A DNA stretch of 64,000 bases. Origin: Bacillus sp. FJAT-14578. Lineage in GTDB: Bacteria > Bacillota > Bacilli > Bacillales > Bacillaceae_H. Under the pieces are notes generated by a model, which saw only the letters and a program-made list of their open reading frames with translations, had not been told where the DNA came from and made no database searches. The stretch is taken from the NCBI RefSeq assembly GCF_000504165.1, contig NZ_AYSE01000007.1:62001-126000 (forward strand), read 5' to 3'. Positions 34,761-42,980 of the stretch are shown piece after piece; the stretch's first letter is position 1, and every line of letters starts with the position of its first letter. The position numbers were made by a program, and so were the translations under genes.

Positions 34761-34966
34761 GTGTACCTGTCACCGCCCGATTTTTCTTGTTTCACATCAT
34801 GTTGGGGCAGGTCCCGATTTTTAATAAGTTAAAGGAAGTAATGAACAAAGGAGAGGGGGTGCCTGGCAGAGGGCGATCCGCTCTTCTTTTTTTATAGGAG
34901 CCTGTCACCACCCGAAATATGTCGAACGTATGTTTCTGTATTTAGGGTACCTTTCACTACCCGTTA
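34761..34966. repeat. Three copies of a dispersed CCTGTCACCRCCCGA repeat
   Basis: Copies: 34761-34802 (GTGTACCTGTCACCGCCCGA followed by TTTTTCTTGTTTCACATCATG), 34897-34921 (GAGCCTGTCACCACCCGAAA) and a diverged one at 34945-34966 (GGGTACCTTTCACTACCCGT). GGTG and CACC flank a CCTGT core, so the unit can form a tiny hairpin. Further copies lie at 35568, 36554 and 47949. Confidence 0.75.
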
Positions 34967-35034
34967 ATACAAGCGTTTCCTATAAAGGTAAAATATGCTA
35001 TCTTAGGTATAAAAAGCTAGCTAGAGGTGAAATT

Positions 35035-35559
35035 ATGCGTATTGGTTTATTTGGATCAGCTGTCGTTCTCGTAAACAAAATAAGTAAAAATACAACTACT
35101 AAACTAAATAGAGTAGTAGAAAAAAAAGTGACATATTTTAACCCGACCATAGGAAAATCTTTAAGAAAATTTAACGAAACTACAGAGAATATACATGATA
35201 CTATAGATAATTTTTTTGATGCTAATGATCCTGTAAGCTTAACAATAAGGAATGTAAGTGCTGGTGCAAAGGAGTTTAGCTTGGCAGATCACTTATACGT
35301 TCAACGTTTTGGTTATACGCATCATGGATTATATATTGGAAATAATACAGTTATTCATTATCTTATGGAAGAAGGAATCACATTTAATACTCTAGAAGAA
35401 TTCGCAAAAGGTGCAAAAATACATAGAAAAAACAGTCCTAAGAAATTTTCAGATGCTGAAATAATAGTACGAGCTCATAGCAGAGTAAGGGAAAACAGTT
35501 ATAATTTATTTAGAAATAACTGCGAGAATTTTGTTGTGTGGTGTAGAAGCGGGAGATAA
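35035..35559 (+). CDS. LRAT-domain protein (permuted papain-like fold)
   Basis: 174 residues from ATG 35035, with GAGGTGAAATT in front; a longer frame upstream has no ribosome site. The N-terminal 80 residues are helical and charged. The C-terminal part is an LRAT-like domain (NlpC/P60 superfamily): DHLYVQRFGYTHHGLYIGNN with the catalytic His pair (96/97), VIHYL, and FRNNCENFVVWC with the nucleophile Cys163. LRAT-like enzymes are acyltransferases or thiol hydrolases acting on lipids. The protein stops only about ten residues after the Cys, without the membrane or helical tail usual in the family, and a dispersed repeat begins right after, so the 3' end may be trimmed. Its role here is unknown. 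Confidence 0.75.
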   Translation: MRIGLFGSAVVLVNKISKNTTTKLNRVVEKKVTYFNPTIGKSLRKFNETTENIHDTIDNFFDANDPVSLTIRNVSAGAKEFSLADHLYVQRFGYTHHGLYIGNNTVIHYLMEEGITFNTLEEFAKGAKIHRKNSPKKFSDAEIIVRAHSRVRENSYNLFRNNCENFVVWCRSGR

Positions 35560-35567
35560 TACATATT

Positions 35568-35590
35568 TTGGGTGCCTGTCACCACCCGAT
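35568..35590. repeat. Dispersed CCTGTCACC repeat copy
   Basis: GGGTGCCTGTCACCACCCGA, the most symmetric copy (GGGTG...CACCACCC), 9 bases after the LRAT-protein stop codon. Confidence 0.75.
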
Positions 35591-35642
35591 GAGAGAGAAT
35601 GGGATATAGGTTGATATATGTAACTAAATTCCATAAATTTCA

Positions 35643-35671
35643 TTGACAGGAATGGTATGCCATTTTAGAAT
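35643..35671 (+). promoter_or_regulatory. Sigma-A promoter
   Basis: TTGACA (35643-35648), a 17-base spacer and TAGAAT (35666-35671). It points to the secreted-protein gene at 35893 and implies a leader of about 215 bases (35680-35892), in which I see no known riboswitch. Confidence 0.75.
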
Positions 35672-35892
35672 AGGTCTATATACTTATATCATTCTACTTA
35701 TATACATAACTTTTAATTTTTAATGTGGTCATTTTTTTCATTATACACATGGAGCTACATAAGACTACGGCGCTAAAGGAGAACAAAACCCTGCATAAGC
35801 ACGGATAAATGGGGACGAGTGATGCTGCATCAAACTTCGTTTTTAGCAGTTTGATCGGGTCATTTAATAGATTAAAAAGGGGATAAAGAAGG

Positions 35893-36540
35893 ATGAAAAA
35901 AACAGTAAAAACACTCATGACATCACTGGCAGCCAGCGCTGTCATTTTTACAGGAGCAAACGCTGCGTTTGCACATGAGGACTTTTCTTCTACTTACGTG
36001 GAAGCGCCGAAGGAAAGTAGCTATACTAAAGTTTTTAATGCCATGAGTAAAGAAGACATGAGAGATTTGAATGCAGCGATTACGGCAACGGCAAAATTCA
36101 AGGATTTTAGCGTCGCTGTAGAGGCGGGCTACAAATTCGATGGTCCTTTCGCTGCCATTCCAGCTGGAGGAATGGGGATCCATCGCACTAACTTTGATAT
36201 TAGCAATGATACGATACTTGATCCTAGACAGCCGGAAAACCTGTTATATGAACCACAAAAAGACGGTAGAATGAAACTTGTTGGAATCGAGTACCATGTG
36301 AATGCAGACCTTGTTGATAAAGCTCCAACGCTTTTTGGCCAAACATTTGATGGTCCAATGTTAAACCATGAAATTGATACAAGTAAAATGACTGAAGAGG
36401 AAATCCATGAGCTCACCCATGACAGAAAAAACATGCACTATGATTTACACGTTTGGATATGGGAGCATAACCCAAATGGGCTATTTGCCATGTGGAATCC
36501 GAACGTTGCAGATAAAAGCAATGGAGTATTACCAGAGTAA
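35893..36540 (+). CDS. Secreted protein of unknown function
   Basis: 215 residues with a clear Sec signal peptide (KKTVKTLMTSLAASAVIFTG, cleavage near AFA|HED). The mature part has well-defined blocks: AVEAGYKFDGPFAAIPAGGM, GIHRTNFDISND, DPRQPENLLYEPQKDGRMKL, VGIEYHVNADLVDKAPTLFG and a C-terminal LHVWIWEHNPNGLFAMWNPN. I recall this arrangement (MG-H-x-N, DP-x-x-PE-LLYEP, LH-W-W-x-NP-G) in uncharacterised exported proteins of many environmental bacteria; no function is known. The His, Asp and Glu content around these blocks would suit a metal site. AAAAGGGG precedes the ATG. Promoter at 35643, terminator at 36626; monocistronic. Confidence 0.8.
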   Translation: MKKTVKTLMTSLAASAVIFTGANAAFAHEDFSSTYVEAPKESSYTKVFNAMSKEDMRDLNAAITATAKFKDFSVAVEAGYKFDGPFAAIPAGGMGIHRTNFDISNDTILDPRQPENLLYEPQKDGRMKLVGIEYHVNADLVDKAPTLFGQTFDGPMLNHEIDTSKMTEEEIHELTHDRKNMHYDLHVWIWEHNPNGLFAMWNPNVADKSNGVLPE

Positions 36541-36553
36541 TCTTGTCGCTTTC

Positions 36554-36582
36554 AGCCAGTCACCGCCCAGATTTTCTTGTTT
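36554..36582. repeat. Dispersed CCTGTCACC repeat copy (diverged)
   Basis: CAGCCAGTCACCGCCCAGAT then TTTCTTGTTTCA, 14 bases after the secreted-protein stop codon. It shares the TTTTCTTGTTTCA tail with the copy at 34761. Confidence 0.65.
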
Positions 36583-36625
36583 CATGGAACTGTTTCACAA
36601 CGGGCTTGAGAATCAGATATTAAAG

Positions 36626-36670
36626 AAAGAGCATGTTTTGAAAAAAGATGGATCAAAACATGCTCTTATT
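36626..36670 (+). terminator. Intrinsic terminator of the secreted-protein gene
   Basis: AAGAGCATGTTTTGA pairs with TCAAAACATGCTCTT across an AAAAAGATGGA loop. Confidence 0.85.
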
Positions 36671-36743
36671 ATATTCGGTTGAATTATTCTTAAAAAAGTC
36701 TGATCATTTTTGTGATTCTTCTTCCGTTGATCTGGATGGAAAC

Positions 36744-37541
36744 CTAATCATTCTTTCTTTTTGCCGCAATTTGAAAGTTATATCCTAATTGACTGGACAC
36801 ATTGGAAGTCGTCTCAAGCAGATGTTTCACCAACTCTTTCTCTTTAGACATAATCCGAACCGTTGGTGCACAAATACTGATGGCAGCAGCAATTTCACCG
36901 TGACGTGAAAAAACAGGAGCGGCAATGCAAGATACACCACTTTCAAATGTTTCAAATGACAAATAATAGCCCTTGAGCCTTATCTGATCCAATTCCATAA
37001 GGAGTATGCCGGGATCCACAGTAGTATGAGGGGAATAAGGCTCCAATTTTGTGGTAGATAGATAATTTTCAACCATTTTTTGATCACTGTAGGCTAATAA
37101 AACTTTTCCTAGTCCTGTCGAATAAGGGGGCGATGTTAAAGATAGATGGAATTGCAAACGCAATCCGGATTCTTGATTCATGATTCGCTCCAACAAAACG
37201 ACTATATTCGAATCCAATACTCCAAGATGAACCAGTTCATTAGTGGCTGATGATAATTCAACAAGATAGGGGCGGGTGATTTTACGAATATCAAGTCTTT
37301 CCTCGAAGGCGGTACCGAGCTCCAAACAGGATAACCCTAATCGATACTTTCCTGTGCCAGTATCCTGGGCGATAAATCCCTTTTCTTTTAAAGAGTCCAG
37401 CAATTTAGATAAATAGCTTTTTTTGAGGTTAAGCCTTTCTGCCATCTCTCCCAAACTGCATTCCTCGTATTCTCTAAAAAATAATAATATATCTAGGGCA
37501 TGAGAAACATTTCCATAGGATGCACGCTTGCTTTCTGTCAA
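36744..37541 (-). CDS. IclR-family transcriptional regulator
   Basis: 265 residues from TTG 37541 (MTESKRASYGNVSHALDILL), chosen because GGAGGAGGTG lies 5 bases upstream. An N-terminal winged helix (ECSLGEMAERLNLKKSYLSK, then LLDSLKEKGFIAQDTGTGKY) is followed by the IclR effector-binding domain (ITRPYLVELSSATNELVHLG, GLGKVLLAYSD, GYYLSFETFESGVSCIAAPV). Divergent from an SDR gene; the intergenic region holds two GATAACG(S)C(R)TT elements that may be its binding sites. It probably responds to a small organic acid handled by the neighbouring genes. Confidence 0.9.
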   Translation of the reverse strand: MTESKRASYGNVSHALDILLFFREYEECSLGEMAERLNLKKSYLSKLLDSLKEKGFIAQDTGTGKYRLGLSCLELGTAFEERLDIRKITRPYLVELSSATNELVHLGVLDSNIVVLLERIMNQESGLRLQFHLSLTSPPYSTGLGKVLLAYSDQKMVENYLSTTKLEPYSPHTTVDPGILLMELDQIRLKGYYLSFETFESGVSCIAAPVFSRHGEIAAAISICAPTVRIMSKEKELVKHLLETTSNVSSQLGYNFQIAAKRKND

Positions 37542-37584
37542 AAGAACACCTCCTCCATCAGTCTTCACTTTCATTATATTTAGT

Positions 37585-37695
37585 GAACGGCGTTATCTAT
37601 TTTCTCTTGGGTAAATCTTAATTTAAAAAAAATAAAAAATCAATATTTTTTCAGTTAATTATGATTATTTTAACAATATCGATAACGGCATTATC
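37585..37695. promoter_or_regulatory. Candidate operator pair in the IclR/SDR divergent region
   Basis: GATAACGGCATTATC (37681-37695, itself an inverted repeat) and, on the minus strand, GATAACGCCGTTC (37597-37585). Both are between the divergent genes and share GATAACGSCRTT. This is a prediction from similarity and position only. Confidence 0.4.
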
Positions 37696-37858
37696 CCTTG
37701 CTACTGCCGCTATTTGGATCATTTTGTTCCTAATTTCTTTTGTTGATTTTACTTTTATTTAGTGATGTACTGCTTCTATTTCGGAGAACGAAAGGATTGC
37801 ATATTTAAATTCGTGCATTTAGAATATAGCAAAATACCAAAAAAAGGAGAGAGTATAG

Positions 37859-38644
37859 ATGGATTTAAATCTGCAAGGAAAAACCGCGCTTGTCATCGCC
37901 TCAAGTCAGGGACTTGGAAAAGCAGTCGCTGAGCAGTTGGTACAGGAAGGTGTAAATGTGGTCATTTCAGGCCGTGAGGAAGGAAAACTGCAAAAAGTAC
38001 AGAAAGAACTGCAGCAGTCAGGGGAAGGGCAGGTCGCCTATCATTGTGCTGATATTATGAACGTTGAAGATATCCGTTCGTTGGTACAGTTCACTCGTGA
38101 AACCTTTGGCAGAATTGATATCTTAATCAATAATGCAGGAGGTCCCCCTGGAGGGAGTTTCGAACAGATTTCTGATGAAGATTGGCAGAAATCATTCGAA
38201 TTAAATCTCCTTAGCTATATTCGGATTATTCGTGAAGTGCTGCCGGACATGAAAAAAGAGGGAGGAAGAATTATTAATATTGCTTCCACCTCTATTAAAC
38301 AGCCAATTCCAGGGCTCATTCTCTCCAATACATTCCGTTTAGGAATCGTTGGTCTGGCTAAAACACTTTCTGTAGAATTGGCACCTTATAATATTTTAAT
38401 TAATACGGTTGCTCCAGGCAGGATCGCAACAGAAAGAACGGACCATCTTGATCAAATGAATGCCGATAAACAGGGAATTTCCCGAGAAGCTGCAGCGGAC
38501 CAGTCGAAAAAGGCCATTCCTTTGGGGCGATACGGGACGCCTGAAGAATTCGCAAAAGTGGTAACTTTTCTTGTATCAGAAGCAAGTACATATATTACAG
38601 GCAGTTCTGTGCTTGTCGATGGCGGGATGGTTACGTCCATTTAG
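37859..38644 (+). CDS. SDR-family oxidoreductase lacking the usual Tyr/Lys pair
   Basis: 261 residues, FabG-like. Seen: cofactor loop ALVIASSQGLGKAVAEQLVQ, NADP-type VISGREEGKL, NNAGGPPGGSFEQISDEDW and IINIASTSIKQPIPG (catalytic Ser region). Where classical members have YxxxK the sequence reads SNTFR in GLILSNTFRLGIVGLAKTL, so the catalytic tyrosine and lysine are replaced. This variant occurs in a distinct SDR subgroup I have seen annotated as 3-oxoacyl-ACP reductase-like, whose activity is not settled. AAAAGGAGAGAG precedes the ATG. It is divergent from the IclR regulator gene. Confidence 0.87.
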   Translation: MDLNLQGKTALVIASSQGLGKAVAEQLVQEGVNVVISGREEGKLQKVQKELQQSGEGQVAYHCADIMNVEDIRSLVQFTRETFGRIDILINNAGGPPGGSFEQISDEDWQKSFELNLLSYIRIIREVLPDMKKEGGRIINIASTSIKQPIPGLILSNTFRLGIVGLAKTLSVELAPYNILINTVAPGRIATERTDHLDQMNADKQGISREAAADQSKKAIPLGRYGTPEEFAKVVTFLVSEASTYITGSSVLVDGGMVTSI

Positions 38645-38832
38645 TTGAGCGTTTTGTAATATAACTATTTCACCGAAGATGCAAAAGAGAATGTGAACCA
38701 ATCATTCTTCAAATCAAAGAAAATAGTATTTTTGATAAAGGAAACATACACAGTGAACTTCCTCCTTTTTAGTGGAATCGGTTTAATGACCGGTATCTTT
38801 CTACAAATTGGGATGAAGTTCTTTTTCATGAT

Positions 38833-39732
38833 TCACAAAGGCTGCTTTTTCAATACTATCTCCCGTGCCACCTCTAAAAAAGCCCTCAAAGCTGGGGACA
38901 TCCATTTGTCTTTATGCCAAACTAATTGAGTTACGATAGGAAAGTCAGGCCCAACCCACTTCAGTACTGCCATACTCCCTTGGGCCACTTCTGTCTCTAC
39001 AGCAATCTTCGGTAGAGCAGCTATTCCGATTCCTGCTATGACACATTTTTTGATGGCTTCTACATCGCCAAGCTCAAGTTTGCTTAGCGGCTGAGCGCCC
39101 GCCTCAGTGAGTGATTCTTCAAATATGCGGCGGTAATCGCATTCCTCAGTAACAAGCAGTGGCTGGCCATTCAAATCTAAAGGCTTTACCTCAGGTTTAT
39201 GGGCTAAAAAGTGATCTGGATGACTCACGATAACAATAGGCTCTGGAACGAGCAGTTCAACAATCAGGTTATCTGAAGTGATGGGAATCATGGAAATCAA
39301 GACTGCATCTATGAGACCTTTAGCAAGAAGCCCCCCTAGATCCGCCTCCGCTATCCCGGGACGAAAAACAAGTTGTACCTTTGGAAAACGGGTTTGAAAT
39401 TGGTGTAACAGTGATGGTAAACGGTATGTACACTGAGTTTCCGAAGCGCAAATCGTAAGGGTCCCGCTTGGTTCGACGTTTCCACCGACCGTTACCTTTG
39501 CCTCTTCGGCCAGACTAAGTATCCGATCAGCGTATAGCTTAAGACGGTGACCTGATTCGCTTAAAATCACACGTTTTCCCAATCGTTCGAACAGCGGGAC
39601 ACCAAGCTCTTCTTCCAGTGATTTAATTTGGGCCGTTATACTCGATTGGGCGAAGCAAAGAATTTCAGCGGTTCGTGTAAAGTTTAGTTCTTCGGCGGCA
39701 GTTTGAAAAATCATCAACTGTTTCAGTTCCAT
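38833..39732 (-). CDS. LysR-family transcriptional regulator
   Basis: 299 residues from ATG 39732 (MELKQLMIFQTAAEELNFTR), with AGGAGTGA upstream; the GTG at 39741 would overlap that site. An N-terminal winged helix-turn-helix (FTRTAEILCFAQSSITAQIK, then SLEEELGVPLFERLGKRV) is followed by the periplasmic-binding-like effector domain (GTLTICASETQCTYRLPSLL, FPKVQLVFRPGIAEADLGGL, AGIGIAALPKIAVE). It is divergent from the iron alcohol dehydrogenase gene and probably activates the 39969-44414 operon in response to its substrate. Confidence 0.93.
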   Translation of the reverse strand: MELKQLMIFQTAAEELNFTRTAEILCFAQSSITAQIKSLEEELGVPLFERLGKRVILSESGHRLKLYADRILSLAEEAKVTVGGNVEPSGTLTICASETQCTYRLPSLLHQFQTRFPKVQLVFRPGIAEADLGGLLAKGLIDAVLISMIPITSDNLIVELLVPEPIVIVSHPDHFLAHKPEVKPLDLNGQPLLVTEECDYRRIFEESLTEAGAQPLSKLELGDVEAIKKCVIAGIGIAALPKIAVETEVAQGSMAVLKWVGPDFPIVTQLVWHKDKWMSPALRAFLEVAREIVLKKQPL

Positions 39733-39968
39733 ATCAGTCACTCCTAAATCGGTTTTGTCGATGATAATAATCAGAATATTCTTATAGACCGATTATATCA
39801 TTTCTTGTATGATGTTTGTAAGCGCAATCAAAAATTGTAAAAATTAGTAATAACTTATCGATGTATTAAGGACTTTAGCTAAAAAGTAATTTATACCCTA
39901 AAAAATCTGATTATTTTGATTTTTAACTTTTGTATGAAAAATTTTTTGAAGAAAGGATGTTATAAGTT

Positions 39969-41195
39969 ATGTCTTTGATGCCTTATAAGTATTTTATGCC
40001 AACACGAGTGGAATGCGGCAAGGGGATATCAGAAAAAACGGGTGAAATGGTTAAGGAACTAGGTGTGGCCAGGGTACTCATCGTAACGGATAAAGGGGTG
40101 AGGGCGGCCAATCTTCTAGAAGGAATTGAGAAATCTTTCCTTGCTGTAAACTTGGATTATGAAATTTATGATGAGGTAGAGCCGAACCCATCGGCTGAAA
40201 CGATTCATAGAGGTGTCGATTATCTTAAGCAACATAAAAGTGATGCCGTACTGGCCGTAGGTGGTGGCAGCAGTATCGACACTGCTAAGGGAATAGCAGC
40301 GATGGCTACTAATCCCGGCCATATACTGAACTATGAAGGGGTGGGAAAGATCAAGGTTCCTCCGCTTCCCATCATTGCAATACCGACTACGGCAGGGACA
40401 GGAAGTGAAACAACGAATTCGACCGTTGTCACCAATAAAGAAACTTCTTTTAAATTAGGCGTGCTGAGTCCACTTTTGTTTCCAACTCTCGCTATACTCG
40501 ATCCAACCCTTACTCTGCACCTTCCCCAAGAAATTACAGCGGCAACCGGGATGGATGCATTGACTCACGCAATTGAATCTTATACATCCAAGGCAGCTAA
40601 TCCTGTTAGCCAGGCCTTCGCCATGCAGGCCATTAAAATGATTGGCGAAAATTTAACAAAAGCTTACTTTGTGGGAACGGATATAGAGAGCAGGGAAAAA
40701 ATGCTGGAAGCCTCCATGCTTGCCGGGGTAGCATTTTCTCAGTCGCGCTTGGGGAATGTACATGCTATTTCTCATACGTTTGGCGGAGTCTTCAATATTC
40801 CGCATGGAATCGCGAATGCTGCACTATTGCCTTTTGTTATGAAATTTAATCTGCGGGCATGTGCAGATCAGTATAAAGATATAGCGATAGCTTTAGGAAA
40901 GGATGTTAGCGGATTAACTGCCTTGCAGGCTGCTGACAAAGCAATTGAGACGGTTATCGAAATGAATCGAGCCATGAACATTCCTCTTAATATAAAGGAA
41001 TTGGGAGTTTCATTGGATTATTTGCCGAAATTGGTAGAGGATTCAATGAGGAGTGGAAATGTCCATATAAATCCTAGACTTACAAAGCCTGCAGATATTC
41101 AATTGATTATTGAAAAAGCTTATTATGGCCATTTAGAAGAGTTCTCGGAAACGAGAAAAGAAAGACCTCTCCAGAATGTTCTTTCCTCTATATAA
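39969..41195 (+). CDS. Iron-containing alcohol dehydrogenase
   Basis: A 408-residue group III (iron) NAD(P)-dependent alcohol dehydrogenase. Seen: the nucleotide-binding DAVLAVGGGSSIDTAKGIAA, IAIPTTAGTGSETT, and the metal-binding segments GMDALTHAIESY, LGNVHAISHTFGG and PHGIANAALLPFVM with the conserved Asp and three His. The length is typical. AAAGGATG precedes the start. Next to an aldehyde dehydrogenase of the semialdehyde type and a carboxylate permease, it may oxidise a hydroxy-acid such as 4-hydroxybutyrate to its semialdehyde, but a lactaldehyde or propanediol type role is also possible. Confidence 0.92.
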   Translation: MSLMPYKYFMPTRVECGKGISEKTGEMVKELGVARVLIVTDKGVRAANLLEGIEKSFLAVNLDYEIYDEVEPNPSAETIHRGVDYLKQHKSDAVLAVGGGSSIDTAKGIAAMATNPGHILNYEGVGKIKVPPLPIIAIPTTAGTGSETTNSTVVTNKETSFKLGVLSPLLFPTLAILDPTLTLHLPQEITAATGMDALTHAIESYTSKAANPVSQAFAMQAIKMIGENLTKAYFVGTDIESREKMLEASMLAGVAFSQSRLGNVHAISHTFGGVFNIPHGIANAALLPFVMKFNLRACADQYKDIAIALGKDVSGLTALQAADKAIETVIEMNRAMNIPLNIKELGVSLDYLPKLVEDSMRSGNVHINPRLTKPADIQLIIEKAYYGHLEEFSETRKERPLQNVLSSI

Positions 41196-41314
41196 GGTAG
41201 GGGCGATCCGATTTAAAGTCACTTTTACGATGGTGCATAGTATTAACTAATTAGTGGGGATTTCAGGCCAAAACGAGAAAAAGTTCTATTAGAGGGAAAG
41301 GCAGGAAAGCAGAT

Positions 41315-42787
41315 ATGCAAAACGTGATTGAAAAAAACGTAAAGACTTATATGAACTATATAAACGGAGAATGGACCGCTTCATCAACAAAGGAAGTGAA
41401 AAGCAGCATTAACCCGGCAAACAAAAATGAAATCGTCGGTTTCGTGCAATCTTCCTCCCGAGAGGATTTAGATGCGGCCGTAGCAGCGGCTAAACAGGCA
41501 CAAAAGGCGTGGCGAAAGCTTTCAGGAGCAGCAAGAGGCGATTATTTATATAAAGTGGCGACTATTATGGAAGGCCGCCTTGATGAGATTGCAGAAACGA
41601 TGACAAAAGAAATGGGTAAAACATTTCCGGAATCGAAAGGGGAGACTGCCCGTGGGGTGGCTATTCTTCGATACTATGCCGGTGAGGGAATGAGAAAAAA
41701 CGGTGATGTCATTCCATCAACGGATAGTGAGGCTCTTATGTTTACAACACGTGTTCCTCTCGGCGTTGTAGGCGTTATCTCACCATGGAATTTTCCGGTG
41801 GCGATTCCGATTTGGAAGATGGCCCCGGCGCTTATCTATGGAAACACGGTTGTACTGAAACCAGCGCAGGAAGTATCTGTTACAGCTGCTAAAATAATAG
41901 AGTGTTTTGAGGAAGCTGGTATCCCAGCGGGTGTTGTGAATCTGGTAACAGGCCAGGGGAGTGTTATCGGTCAGGGGATGATCGACCATCCGGATATTAA
42001 CGGCATTACTTTCACAGGATCTAATACGGTAGGTAAAGCGGTTGGACAAGGAGCTCTTGCCCGCGGGGCAAAATACCAGCTCGAAATGGGCGGCAAGAAT
42101 CCTGTCATTGTTTTGAATGATGCAGATCTTGAGCTTGCGGTTGAAGGAACGATTAGTGGAGGCCTGCGGTCAACCGGGCAGAAATGTACGGCAACAAGCC
42201 GCGTTTTCGTCCAGACTGACGTGTATGATGAGTTTAAGGGAAAACTTCTGGAAAAAGTAAGCGAAATAAAAGTTGGATGCGGAATGCAAGGGGAAACGTG
42301 GATGGGACCTTGCGCCAGCGAAAATCAATTAAATACAGTACTATCATACATTCAAAAAGGAAAAGAAGAAGGAGCGACTCTCCTATACGGCGGCGAAAGA
42401 CCGAAGGAAAATGGAACAGAAAACGGGTTTTACGTACAGCCTACCGTATTTGAAAATGTAAGAAATGACATGATCATCGCTCAGGAAGAAATCTTCGGGC
42501 CTGTTCTTGCATTGATTAAAGTCGAGACGATTGAGGAAGCGTTAGAGCTTGCAAATGATGTAGAGTTTGGCTTGAGTGCATCTATCTATACAAAAGACAT
42601 CGGCAGCATGCTCTCTTTCATTCATGAAATGGAAGCTGGCCTTGTAAGAGTAAATGCGGAAACAGCCGGCGTTGAACTTCAAGCTCCATTCGGCGGAATG
42701 AAGCAATCCAGTTCTCACTCACGGGAACAGGGACAGGCGGCTATTGAATTCTTTACTTCTATTAAAACGGTATTTGTAAAAGCATGA
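41315..42787 (+). CDS. Semialdehyde dehydrogenase (GucD/YcbD-like ALDH)
   Basis: A 490-residue NAD(P)-dependent aldehyde dehydrogenase. Catalytic Cys291 lies in [11 protein letters not shown] and Glu257 in QLEMGGKNP; the binding motif [20 protein letters not shown] and the C-terminal [15 protein letters not shown] are complete. These, and [19 protein letters not shown], closely resemble Bacillus YcbD/GucD, which oxidises 2,5-dioxovalerate; succinate semialdehyde dehydrogenases are the next closest type. AGGGAAAGGCAGG precedes the ATG. It lies 119 bases after the alcohol dehydrogenase gene and is followed by the permease gene: oxidation of an alcohol through an omega-semialdehyde acid is the likely chemistry. 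Confidence 0.9.
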   Translation: MQNVIEKNVKTYMNYINGEWTASSTKEVKSSINPANKNEIVGFVQSSSREDLDAAVAAAKQAQKAWRKLSGAARGDYLYKVATIMEGRLDEIAETMTKEMGKTFPESKGETARGVAILRYYAGEGMRKNGDVIPSTDSEALMFTTRVPLGVVGVISPWNFPVAIPIWKMAPALIYGNTVVLKPAQEVSVTAAKIIECFEEAGIPAGVVNLVTGQGSVIGQGMIDHPDINGITFTGSNTVGKAVGQGALARGAKYQLEMGGKNPVIVLNDADLELAVEGTISGGLRSTGQKCTATSRVFVQTDVYDEFKGKLLEKVSEIKVGCGMQGETWMGPCASENQLNTVLSYIQKGKEEGATLLYGGERPKENGTENGFYVQPTVFENVRNDMIIAQEEIFGPVLALIKVETIEEALELANDVEFGLSASIYTKDIGSMLSFIHEMEAGLVRVNAETAGVELQAPFGGMKQSSSHSREQGQAAIEFFTSIKTVFVKA

Positions 42788-42980
42788 TAACTTTATAGAT
42801 TTGAATGGAGTCTCCCGTCCCTGGCGGGGGACCCCTATCCATCAAGTTTTTAGCCCATGTTTGCAGATATATTCGGAGAGGGGCAGCGATTTCTTACATA
42901 TTTTCAATGCTTCATGCTCACCTTCAAAAAAGGGAAGGAAAATCCCGTATCATTTTAATGTCAAAAGGAGAGTGGGAATT

